DNA of 26,169 bases, taken from the NCBI GenBank assembly GCA_026989715.1, contig JALSIU010000080.1:1-26169 (forward strand). The letters are read 5' to 3'. Below are positions 7,532 through 14,340 of the stretch, piece by piece. The notes under the pieces were generated by a model, which saw only the letters and a program-made list of their open reading frames with translations, was not told the DNA's origin and did no database searches. Source of the stretch: Methylomonas sp. (GTDB taxonomy: Bacteria > Pseudomonadota > Gammaproteobacteria > Methylococcales > Methylomonadaceae). The position numbers and the translations under genes are program-made. Numbering within the stretch: the first letter of the stretch is position 1; every line of letters begins with the position of its first letter.

Positions 7532-9061
7532 TTACCGGTTAAAAAGAGTTTTAAATTGAGCTTGGTTTTGTGCTTGTTTAAATCGCGAGAACTGTTCGGC
7601 AAAATCATTGCGGGCGGTGCATTTCATTGTGTCTAAGTATTGAATTAATACGCCCATTGCTAAAAGCGTGTCACTGGCAATATTATCTTCCATCATTTCT
7701 GCACTGAAATGTTTGATATTGTTTTCCTGGATTTCATAATCTTGAAAATCACCCAAGACTGACTGTAAGCCTTTTAAAGCCCGTAGCAATACTTTCATGT
7801 CTTTGGCAGGGTACATATCTTGGAAAAATTCCATTAAATAACGTAGTTTTTTGCACGTCTTGCGCAAGTCATGCAGTGTTTCGGCTGGGGACGATTCACT
7901 AATCGCACTGCCTTCTTTGAGTACTCTTTGGAAGACTTTCCAAATGCGTTGGTCGGCTAATTCTTTAATGGGAACGTTAGCATCGCTACCCTTTGCCTTT
8001 ACTGCCGCGGGGTCTCTTAAGTATTGCTCCCAAGCGAGGAGTTGTTTGCGATATTTAGACCCTGAAAGTATATCGGCCAGTTCCTTTTGTGCGATAACCT
8101 GCTTTTTTTTCAAAAATTCATAGAGAGGTGCTAGGTCGGCTTGCAATGTTTCCGGTAGAGCCGCTTGATATTGTTGGTAGCTTAATAAGTACACATCAAG
8201 GTCGCGTGTGGTGCTGGTAATTTGCCCCAGCCATGCGAAAAAATTCGCATGTTTAGCGACTATTTTGGGAGGTAGGGTATTTTTAATTTGGCTGAGGCCA
8301 GCGCGTGTACGCCTAACGGCTACGCGATAGTCGTGTAAGAATTCGGTATCAATATCAGCAATGGTGCCGGCTTCATTGATTTGGATAGCAGCTAGGAGTT
8401 GTTTGTAAATAATAATGCTGGCTTTATCGGCTCGCATTGCCGGATCAAGTTTTATGGCGAGTTTTGAGCTATAGTCTTTCGGTTTGCGCCCTTGTAATTG
8501 TAAGGCAGCATTAAGAGCGGCAGTGCCATTTGTGGGCGATAACTCTAAGTCATTTGCAAGTAAATGACTGATGTTAGCCGCTGCTTTATCATAGCCTTTT
8601 AAGGGATGCAGGCTGATGCGATTTGCCAGTATTTCATACTCATCTAATGTAATGCGTAAGACCGTTTTTTGATCTTTATTGAGTATATTTAAGCGATATA
8701 CCTGGTGCGGTAAAGCGCATAAAGGTAATAGCGCGCGCATTTCGATGCGTTCCGCTAAACGGGTTTTAAAGCATCCATTACGAAACTGGGCTGAGAAGGG
8801 CGGCACATCTTGCAGCTCTTCAAGTGCGAGGCACTCGCCTGTGACTCTGTCAATAAGGGTAATTTGTGAGCTGGTTTTGGATTGGTTTAATTCGCATACC
8901 ATATCGGCATTGTATAGCCGCCAGTCAAAGCTATCATAGTAAGTTTTGATGGCGTGCTGTTGCACATCAATATAAAAATTAACTTTTTTACTTAACTTCT
9001 TGAGAAATTTTTCGGCAGTTAAATTTTCAGGCAATACAAAATATAGCGGAGTTGTTGGCAT
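7532..9061 (-). CDS. CHAD domain protein with degenerate CYTH-like N-terminus
   Basis: The 509-residue protein has two parts. The N-terminal half resembles a CYTH (triphosphate tunnel) fold: 'YYDSFDWRLYNADMVCEL' (about 41-58) corresponds to the usual 'YYDTPDWRLYRAG..LR', and 'FKTRLAERIEMRALLPL' follows. The N-terminal ExExK metal/triphosphate motif is missing, so it is probably not catalytic. From about residue 205 it is a CHAD domain with paired His/Arg-Lys helices: 'LHDYRVAVRRTRAGL' (242-256), 'TRDLDVYL' and 'LHDLRKTCKKLRYLMEFF' near 400. CHAD domains bind inorganic polyphosphate and locate proteins to polyphosphate granules. It is probably transcribed with the downstream ParA gene. No strong ribosome binding site precedes the ATG. 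Confidence 0.9.
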   Translation of the reverse strand: MPTTPLYFVLPENLTAEKFLKKLSKKVNFYIDVQQHAIKTYYDSFDWRLYNADMVCELNQSKTSSQITLIDRVTGECLALEELQDVPPFSAQFRNGCFKTRLAERIEMRALLPLCALPHQVYRLNILNKDQKTVLRITLDEYEILANRISLHPLKGYDKAAANISHLLANDLELSPTNGTAALNAALQLQGRKPKDYSSKLAIKLDPAMRADKASIIIYKQLLAAIQINEAGTIADIDTEFLHDYRVAVRRTRAGLSQIKNTLPPKIVAKHANFFAWLGQITSTTRDLDVYLLSYQQYQAALPETLQADLAPLYEFLKKKQVIAQKELADILSGSKYRKQLLAWEQYLRDPAAVKAKGSDANVPIKELADQRIWKVFQRVLKEGSAISESSPAETLHDLRKTCKKLRYLMEFFQDMYPAKDMKVLLRALKGLQSVLGDFQDYEIQENNIKHFSAEMMEDNIASDTLLAMGVLIQYLDTMKCTARNDFAEQFSRFKQAQNQAQFKTLFNR

Positions 9062-9259
9062 GGTGGTTCAATTTAGGTTGGTTCGAAATAGTCTAGATCA
9101 AATTGCATACTAACATGTAAAGCCCTTAATCATTATGACAAGCTGATGATTATGTCATATCTTTATGGTTTTAGGTGTGAGAGTTTAATTTATGGTAAGG
9201 CTTTAGGGTTTGAAGAGTACTGTTGCCAGTTTGTGCGTGATTTTTAATGGGCAGTGTGA

Positions 9260-9295
9260 AACGTCAAAACCCAATCAATACTGGGTTTTGACGTT
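9260..9295 (-). terminator. Strong stem-loop after the H1-like gene
   Basis: A perfect 14-bp inverted repeat (AACGTCAAAACCCA at 9260-9273, complement at 9282-9295) has an 8-base loop. It starts nine bases beyond the stop of the minus-strand H1-like gene. On that strand the stem contains GGGTTTT but no long U run follows, so it may act as a weak terminator or as an RNA-stabilising 3' structure. Confidence 0.55.
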
Positions 9296-9303
9296 AAGCT
9301 ACG

Positions 9304-9504
9304 TTAAGCTGCTTTTTTCAATGCTTTCTTTGCTGCTTTTTTAGCTGTTTTTTTGCCGGTTGTGTTTTTCTTTAAAACAGATTTGGCAACTTTTTTAGCC
9401 ACTGCTTTGGCATTCTTTTTAGCAACTACTTTTTTAGCGACTGCTTTTTTAGTTACTTTTTTAGCGATTTTTTGTACAGCTTTCTTTTTTAATGCTTTAG
9501 ACAT
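9304..9504 (-). CDS. Lys/Ala-rich histone H1-like protein
   Basis: The 66-residue protein is about 40% Lys with Ala and Val making up most of the rest. It contains no Asp or Glu and is built of irregular 'KKxAxKK'-type repeats. This is the composition of bacterial histone H1-like / AlgP-tail proteins, which bind DNA and other polyanions without sequence preference. The ATG is preceded by GGAG at a good spacing, and a strong stem-loop follows the stop, so the gene looks genuine despite low complexity. It lies upstream of the CHAD-ParA pair on the same strand and is divergent from a small helix-turn-helix gene. Polyphosphate is a plausible ligand given its neighbours, but that is inference. Low complexity makes family assignment by similarity unreliable. 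Confidence 0.8.
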   Translation of the reverse strand: MSKALKKKAVQKIAKKVTKKAVAKKVVAKKNAKAVAKKVAKSVLKKNTTGKKTAKKAAKKALKKAA

Positions 9505-9531
9505 GATAACTCCATAATATTTTAATGAAAA

Positions 9532-9557
9532 ATAACTTACTAATAGTAATAAGTTAT
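9532..9557. repeat. Inverted repeat upstream of the H1-like gene
   Basis: ATAACTT (9532-9538) and AAGTTAT (9551-9557) form an inverted repeat. A second, offset repeat TTACT-AAT-AGTAA lies inside it (9537-9549). It is 28 bases upstream of the H1-like ATG, a position suited to an operator or promoter overlap. Function is unproven. Confidence 0.4.
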
Positions 9558-9631
9558 AGGTATTGTATCGTTTATGAATAATATGTCAATAAAAAATATT
9601 AATAGGTTATAATATATAGTGAATACCTATT
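9556..9631. promoter_or_regulatory. Three ATAGGT(A/T)-type repeats around a -10 element
   Basis: The divergent region between the H1-like and helix-turn-helix genes has ATAGGTATT at 9556-9564, ATAGGTTAT at 9602-9610 and the reverse complement of AATAGGTATT at 9622-9631. The last two form an inverted repeat (AATAGGT 9601-9607 / ACCTATT 9625-9631) that flanks a perfect TATAAT at 9608-9613. This looks like an operator over the promoter of the helix-turn-helix gene, possibly autoregulatory. The -35 is weak (TGTCAA at 9584-9589, 18-bp spacer). Confidence 0.5.
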
Positions 9632-9656
9632 TAAGCTAAGGAGTTTATGTGTTGTT

Positions 9657-9959
9657 ATGACTTTTATAGAGTTTAAAAAACAGTTGCTTGATGCTGAAAT
9701 CAGTTTGCCTAAATTTAGTAAGTTAATTAAGGTGAGTGAAAAAAATATCCAGTCATATAAGAAAAAAGGTGAAGTTCCCAATACTATTGCAGTGATTGCA
9801 ACATGTTTTGCGACGATGCATAAACAAGACTTGGATTATCGCGCGACGATTGAGGCATTAGGCTTAGAAGCAAAAATAAAAAAAGGGGCAGGGTTTGCGA
9901 AAAAAGAGCCTAAAGAAAAAAAGGGGGCAGATGTATTAGACGGTAATAAAGCAGTCTAA
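9657..9959 (+). CDS. Small helix-turn-helix protein with basic tail
   Basis: The protein has 100 residues. Residues 1-50 resemble a Cro/XRE-like helix-turn-helix: 'MTFIEFKKQLLDAEISLPKF' followed by 'SKLIKVSEKNIQSYKKKGEVP', with the Lys-rich recognition-helix end and the 'G.VP' turn common in small regulators. After about residue 75 comes a Lys/Gly-rich, probably disordered tail with several KK and KEKK clusters. TAAGGAG lies at 9637-9643, 13 bases before the ATG. This is slightly long, but no other in-frame start is available and nearer starts are out of frame with early stops. It is divergent from the H1-like gene and may regulate it and itself through the repeats between them. Specific function is not known. 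Confidence 0.75.
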   Translation: MTFIEFKKQLLDAEISLPKFSKLIKVSEKNIQSYKKKGEVPNTIAVIATCFATMHKQDLDYRATIEALGLEAKIKKGAGFAKKEPKEKKGADVLDGNKAV

Positions 9960-9979
9960 TACAGCTGTGCCACATGTGT

Positions 9980-10015
9980 CGTTGGGTGTTATGAAAGCGT
10001 AAAATACCCCCAACG
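9980..10015. terminator. Stem-loop between convergent genes
   Basis: CGTTGGG (9980-9986) pairs with CCCAACG (10009-10015), and imperfect pairing continues inward. It sits between the convergent helix-turn-helix (ends 9959) and exported CYTH-like (ends 10022) genes, where a bidirectional terminator is expected. No U tract is seen on either side. Confidence 0.4.
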
Positions 10016-10021
10016 GAAGGG

Positions 10022-10888
10022 TTACTGACAAAAATGAGGACTTGTGTAAGCAAATACAAATGCGGTTTTTGTTAAAGAGGAAGTTGATGTCCATGCTGTC
10101 ATTGTTTGCATTGCTTCAAAAACTTGCGCAGCACGATTAACTACATTCTCTGAATAATTTTCATTCTTATCTTTATATTTAAATGAAATTTCAGCGACTA
10201 AGGGAGATGTTGATGTGTTATTGTCATACCATAATGTGAGTGAGAATTTTGCGTTTAAATTGCCTAAATCGACAAAAGTCCCTTTATAAACCAGCTCAGT
10301 TATTGTTAAATTGCTGACAAGCTCAATGGGGTCGTTTAGGTTAAAATTATAAGCTGTTAATCCGCTATACAGGCCTACGGGGTCATTCATTTTATTAAGA
10401 TTTTTAGTTGCGCCAATCTCCTGTGTTGTTGAGTGTGAATATTTGGCCGTAAAAGGCGTGCTAATATCTTCTTCAAACTTAGTGATAGGGTTGCGATGCG
10501 CTTCACCTTGCATATTTTTATGGCCTGCAATAAAACGGTCATAATGACGATATTTTAAGGTGACTTCACGCAGACCATTTTCTTCTCGTTCACGAAAAAT
10601 ATAACCTTTTGCATTTAATTTGCAGGTTAAAGGTGTATCGTAAAATTTAATCAGACGTTGTTTGTCTAAAGTGAATGTACCAGTCGTATTCCGATTAATT
10701 TCACCGCCTTCAATTAAGGGGCTCAAAGCATTCCAATAATTATTGACTGGTATATGAGGGGTTGCTCCCATAAATAAGCTAGGGTCTAGCATTAGTTTAT
10801 ATTCTCTCGAACCTACTGCAGGTGTCGCATAACTATTGATACAGAATGCGGTGGTGAAAATACTTAAAAAAAATTTAATTTTCTTCAT
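10022..10888 (-). CDS. Exported CYTH-like domain protein
   Basis: The 288-residue protein has a clear signal peptide: 'MKKIKFF', a hydrophobic core and cleavage likely after 'NSYA' (about 21). The mature part follows the CYTH/triphosphate-tunnel pattern: 'REYKLML' at 28-34 (a reduced ExExK strand), 'KFYDTP' at 81-86, 'LNAKGYIFRERE' at 91-102, 'EVTLKYR' at 108-114, 'TKFEEDI' at 136-142 and a C-terminal 'VAEISFKYK'. The 'YDTP...G+.+R.RE...TLK...K.EED' series is the one seen in a bacterial CYTH branch often labelled adenylate cyclase-like. CYTH enzymes usually act in the cytoplasm on triphosphates or polyphosphate, so export is unusual. GAGG precedes the ATG. Catalytic activity is uncertain because only one Glu of ExExK remains. 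It is transcribed toward the helix-turn-helix gene and follows the phytase-like gene. Confidence 0.72.
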   Translation of the reverse strand: MKKIKFFLSIFTTAFCINSYATPAVGSREYKLMLDPSLFMGATPHIPVNNYWNALSPLIEGGEINRNTTGTFTLDKQRLIKFYDTPLTCKLNAKGYIFREREENGLREVTLKYRHYDRFIAGHKNMQGEAHRNPITKFEEDISTPFTAKYSHSTTQEIGATKNLNKMNDPVGLYSGLTAYNFNLNDPIELVSNLTITELVYKGTFVDLGNLNAKFSLTLWYDNNTSTSPLVAEISFKYKDKNENYSENVVNRAAQVFEAMQTMTAWTSTSSLTKTAFVFAYTSPHFCQ

Positions 10889-10922
10889 CGTATAACCTCT
10901 TATAAAAGTATGTCATAGACAA

Positions 10923-10950
10923 GAAAAGCCTAGCAGTGGCTAGGCTTTTC
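10923..10950 (-). terminator. Intrinsic terminator downstream of the phytase-like gene region
   Basis: A perfect 12-bp stem, GAAAAGCCTAGC (10923-10934) and its complement (10939-10950), has a four-base loop. On the minus strand it ends GGCTTTTCTTGTCT, an A-tract/stem/U-rich terminator form. It lies about 190 bases past the phytase-like stop and just upstream of the CYTH-like gene, so it would separate the two transcripts. Confidence 0.75.
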
Positions 10951-11138
10951 AAGTGGATTAAGTTATGTTGCTAGAGATCAGTACTATTTACGAATCTCAT
11001 ATGCCGTGGCTACCAGGAAACTATTAGGCTCTCTCGTGCACTACTACTGTAGTGCACGGGGATTAGCGAAAACTCTGTCACCTATTACGGACTAAAAATG
11101 ATTACTTCGATATCGCACCGTTTTCCTGATTTTCAGAG
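10951..11138. other. Structured non-coding stretch (possible sRNA, 3' UTR or mobile-element remnant)
   Basis: No plausible gene is seen in 188 bases between the phytase-like stop and the terminator at 10923-10950. It contains a perfect 10-bp hairpin, CGTGCACTAC (11035-11044), loop TACT, GTAGTGCACG (11049-11058), extendable by three G-U/G-C pairs. A wider inverted repeat, AACTCTG (11071-11077) / CAGAGTT (11134-11140), reaches into the phytase-like stop codon. Read on the minus strand, the stretch ends in a good terminator. Confidence 0.4.
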
Positions 11139-12785
11139 TTAGCGGATGGTTTCGCTTAAGTTAAGATCTTTAATGATATATAACTTGTTCCCATCAACCT
11201 GTGTTTTTTCAGCATCAATATATTTTTGTTCTAAAACACCGCCGGTAGACCAGGTAGCAAAGTCATCATCATTCAAAATACCAATTGTATTTGCATCAAT
11301 TAGCCAAAGACCTTCCATTTTGTCATGTGGGTAGCCTACTTCTGCAACCATATCTACTATCATTGATTTTTGTACCGGATAAATTCCATGCTGCGCTAAA
11401 GCTTCCCAGCCCCCGTCTAAAACCTGTTCTTCTAAGGTTTTACCGGCAATGGTTAAGCCTAGTGCATCATCTTGTGCTAAATCATTAGCAATGGCGACTG
11501 TTTCTAAGTTAGTGGCGGTGCTTAAGTTGATTTTATAAATCAATTTTTGTGCATTCGGTGATGCTGCTTTTGCGCCCCCGTTTAAAAAACCACCATCTCG
11601 TTCAATGACTAAAAACTCAGTCGCACTTAGCGCAACAATTTCAGAATTTGAGTTTTGCGTTTTATCTTGCTTGTAGAGATACTGGCCTATTTCCCCTGTT
11701 TCCAGATTAACGGTAACAATACGTGTTATATCAAGCTTTTTAACCGCTTTGCTTGGGTTATACATCGTTGATTGCATAATACCTACCAAAGTTTTTTGAT
11801 CAGGTGTTATCGCTAAACCTTCCATTCCTCGGTTGGCACGGCGATTAGCAAATTCGGCAGGTAAATTTAAAATCGTACGAGGATCTTCAGGGAAAGCATT
11901 AATACGTCCAATTTCTTTACCCGTTGCATCAAAATGTACCATGTGTGGACCATATTCATCACTGATCCAAAAAGTGCCATCTTGTAGTGCTGCTAAACCT
12001 TCACTATCTAAGCCAAAATCATCCAGCTTAACATTGCCTGCTGCATCTTTAATGACGTTACCCTTGGCATCATAAGGCGTTTCGCCTGTGCCACCTAGTG
12101 CGCTGGAGTTTGGTAAACCTGTAATCGGCTTACCTGAGGTATCTTTAAGAATGATATCTTTGATTAAAGTGACTTGCCCTGCTGAATTTAGTTCAAATAA
12201 ACCGATGCGTGGCGCATAGTCAGGTGTGGGGAACATTTTTCCTTTACCTTCAGCACCTGTAAAAGTTGCATTGGGGCCACGGTCGGTTAAGGCATAAAAT
12301 TGATTGCTATTCGAGGGGTGGGCCGTTGCTGATGAACCATACCCCCCATTTCTGATTTCTACCCCTTCAATATCGTTGCGTAATACTGTGTAGGGAAGAC
12401 TTGTTCCAGATGGTGTAACACTACCTGCATGACTGGCATCATCACTCACTCTAGATAAAGTTTCTTCTACTGACAAAGCATATTGTGGGGTTTCACCAAA
12501 AGAGCGTCCTGCAACGTATACTTTATTATTTAAAATACCGATATAGTTATCTGCTGGGGGGTAGTAACGATATGCCCATCCATCTTCAGTTGTTATTGTT
12601 TTGCTATTTGAAGGGAAAGCAGTGGTATGATTTGGGAAAAATGGGGCATAGTGTCGCTCAGCCCAGTTAAAAATAAGATTGGCATTATGCAGAGTACTTT
12701 CATTAACGGGTTGGCTTTGAGCAATTGCTGTGCCACCTAAATAAAGTAATGCGCTAGCAACAAATGAATAATGAATTTTTTTCAT
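11139..12785 (-). CDS. Exported 'esterase-like activity of phytase' family protein
   Basis: The 548-residue protein starts with a signal peptide, cleavage likely near 'GTAIA-QS' (about 22). Residues 34-100 form a separate module ('LIFNWAERHYAPFFP', 'AYRYYP', 'YIGILNNKVYVAGRSFG'), seen as an N-terminal unit in various proteobacterial exported proteins. From about 125 the protein has the phytase-like beta-propeller pattern: 'FYALTDRGPN' (163-172), 'GLDSEGLAALQDGTFWISDEYGP', 'NRGMEGLAITPD' and a terminal 'DKMEGLWLID'. This matches the family named for esterase-like activity of phytase, probably a periplasmic or surface phospho- or ester hydrolase. The true substrate is unknown. The region upstream of the ATG has little Shine-Dalgarno. 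It is separated from the CYTH-like gene by a structured stretch and a terminator. Confidence 0.85.
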   Translation of the reverse strand: MKKIHYSFVASALLYLGGTAIAQSQPVNESTLHNANLIFNWAERHYAPFFPNHTTAFPSNSKTITTEDGWAYRYYPPADNYIGILNNKVYVAGRSFGETPQYALSVEETLSRVSDDASHAGSVTPSGTSLPYTVLRNDIEGVEIRNGGYGSSATAHPSNSNQFYALTDRGPNATFTGAEGKGKMFPTPDYAPRIGLFELNSAGQVTLIKDIILKDTSGKPITGLPNSSALGGTGETPYDAKGNVIKDAAGNVKLDDFGLDSEGLAALQDGTFWISDEYGPHMVHFDATGKEIGRINAFPEDPRTILNLPAEFANRRANRGMEGLAITPDQKTLVGIMQSTMYNPSKAVKKLDITRIVTVNLETGEIGQYLYKQDKTQNSNSEIVALSATEFLVIERDGGFLNGGAKAASPNAQKLIYKINLSTATNLETVAIANDLAQDDALGLTIAGKTLEEQVLDGGWEALAQHGIYPVQKSMIVDMVAEVGYPHDKMEGLWLIDANTIGILNDDDFATWSTGGVLEQKYIDAEKTQVDGNKLYIIKDLNLSETIR

Positions 12786-12845
12786 AGAGATTCTCTATTG
12801 AGTGTAAATCCTTGAGTATAGAAAGTTTAAATGACGAATAGATGA

Positions 12846-12980
12846 AAGTTTTCTTTATGGGATTGTTTTACGGCTGGCTATGATGAGAAATGGCAGGTGG
12901 GTGCACATCGCCATAAAATGGCAGATAAGATTGCTTGTAGTAAAGGTTATCAGGGTGTAACCATATTAAAAACTTTTTAA
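12846..12980 (+). pseudogene. Possible 3' remnant of an unknown gene
   Basis: An open frame of 44 codons runs to a TAA at 12978-12980, with no usable start near its 5' end (a stop lies at 12843-12845). The peptide contains 'CFTAGYDEKWQVGAHRHKMA' and 'DKIACSKGYQGVTILKTF'. It is rich in Trp, Gly and Tyr and looks like the C-terminal end of a real protein rather than random translation. I do not recognise the family. It lies in a 268-base gap between the divergent start of the phytase-like gene and the mtaB stop. A sequence comparison would settle whether it is a decayed gene. Confidence 0.4.
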
Positions 12981-13010
12981 GCGATTGTTTAAAGAGCTCT
13001 TAAGTAAGCT

Positions 13011-13041
13011 TGTCGCGAAACGGGTAGAACATTTCGCGACA
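13011..13041 (-). terminator. Stem-loop downstream of mtaB
   Basis: TGTCGCGAAA (13011-13020) and TTTCGCGACA (13032-13041) form a perfect 10-bp GC-rich stem with an 11-base loop, 12 bases after the mtaB stop. There is no U tract on the minus strand, so it may be a transcript-end or processing structure rather than a textbook terminator. Confidence 0.5.
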
Positions 13042-13053
13042 GTGGTTTGTGGT

Positions 13054-14340
13054 TTAAGCTAAATCGGCTAGTAGATAGTCTGTATAAATGGCCTTTATTT
13101 TTGCTTGAGTTATTTGATTACTCAGAGATTGCTGTTTATTGACCAGCGTGGCAACGCGTAGATAGTTGGGGGTGTATCCGTAAATTTTAACCGTTTCCGC
13201 ATCGACAATATCTTGTTGTCCTTCCCATAAGACGCGAAAAACTTGCTCTTTATGTTGTGCTAAAAAATCCTGCTTCATGCGTTCTGCTAATTGGTGCAGT
13301 TGTTGGCTGCGTTGCTTTTTGAGGGTGTTAGGCACAGGATTAGGTAGAGTGGCAGCTTTTGTGCCGCTACGTGCTGAGTAGCTAAAGATATGAATATGAC
13401 CAAAGCCGATGTGTTGAATATAGTCAAAACTTTCTTGCCACTCCGCTTCGGTTTCGCCGGGGAAGCCGACAATAATATCTGTTGTAATATTGATATGAGG
13501 GACTTGTGTGCGTGCCTGTGTAATGATTTGGGTAAATTCTTCAGTACGACAACGGCGTGCCATACGCCTTAAGACAGCATCTGAACCGCTTTGTAGCGGT
13601 AGGTGTAAATGTGGCATTAAACGTGTGTTTTCAAATAAATCAAAGAAGTTTGCAGGCAACTCCCAAGGCTCTAATGAGCCTAAGCGCAGGCGTGGAACAG
13701 TGGTTTCCTCCAGAATGGCGGTTATTAAGTCGGCTAAGTTATGACCTATATCGGTGCCGTAACCCCCTAAATGTACGCCTGTTAAGATAACTTCTTTGAT
13801 GCCTTGTGCCACTAACTGGTTAATATCGCTAATAATTTTCTCAATGGCGATGCTTTTTTCTGCACCACGCGCAACGGTAACAATGCAAAAAGTACAGCGA
13901 TAACGGCAACCATCTTGCACTTTAACAAAGGCACGTTGTCTGCCGCGACGAAATAAAGCAATAGCGGCAGGTTCGGTTGACATGGCCGGCATGGTTGGTA
14001 GGTCTAATTCGGCAATGGCTAGCTCAACTAAGCGGTCTTTATCTTGATTGCCGACGATTAAATCAACACCTAATAATTCAGCGGCTTCATCTGTATTTAG
14101 GGTGACATAACAGCCACTTGCGATAATTTTGGCACTGGGGTTATCGCGATGAATGCGGCGAATCAATTGCCGAGATTTGCGTACCGCATCTTGAGTGACG
14201 GCACAGGAATTAATCACAATTAGTTGTGCTTCATTTTGTTCGCGGGTGATCTGGTGACCCGCTTGTTGAAAGGCTTGTGCCCATTTTTCAAGTTCGGCTT
14301 CGTTAAGACGACAGCCTAACGTTCTTAGGTGAACTAACAT
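13054..14340 (-). CDS. mtaB: tRNA t6A37 methylthiotransferase MtaB
   Basis: The 428-residue protein is a radical-SAM methylthiotransferase, predicted to convert t6A to ms2t6A at position 37 of tRNAs decoding ANN codons. The N-terminal UPF0004 domain has its cluster cysteines at 10, 46 and 77. The radical-SAM motif CxxxCxxC is 'CRYRCTFC' with Cys 145, 149 and 152. 'LRLGSLEPWELP' and 'LHLPLQSGSD' are typical of the family, and the C-terminus fits a TRAM domain. 'SLEPWEL' and the 'CRYRCTFC' form fit MtaB better than MiaB or RimO. It is a stand-alone gene: upstream is a decayed frame that runs into its start, and downstream a stem-loop. Confidence 0.92.
   Translation of the reverse strand: MLVHLRTLGCRLNEAELEKWAQAFQQAGHQITREQNEAQLIVINSCAVTQDAVRKSRQLIRRIHRDNPSAKIIASGCYVTLNTDEAAELLGVDLIVGNQDKDRLVELAIAELDLPTMPAMSTEPAAIALFRRGRQRAFVKVQDGCRYRCTFCIVTVARGAEKSIAIEKIISDINQLVAQGIKEVILTGVHLGGYGTDIGHNLADLITAILEETTVPRLRLGSLEPWELPANFFDLFENTRLMPHLHLPLQSGSDAVLRRMARRCRTEEFTQIITQARTQVPHINITTDIIVGFPGETEAEWQESFDYIQHIGFGHIHIFSYSARSGTKAATLPNPVPNTLKKQRSQQLHQLAERMKQDFLAQHKEQVFRVLWEGQQDIVDAETVKIYGYTPNYLRVATLVNKQQSLSNQITQAKIKAIYTDYLLADLA

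Noticed and set aside
9599..9781. 60-codon minus-strand frame over the helix-turn-helix gene
   Set aside because: It is antisense to a better-supported gene with a Shine-Dalgarno and a TATAAT, and looks like a shadow.
11035..11058. CRISPR-like repeat unit
   Set aside because: Only one palindrome is present, with no regularly spaced copies or cas genes in the window.
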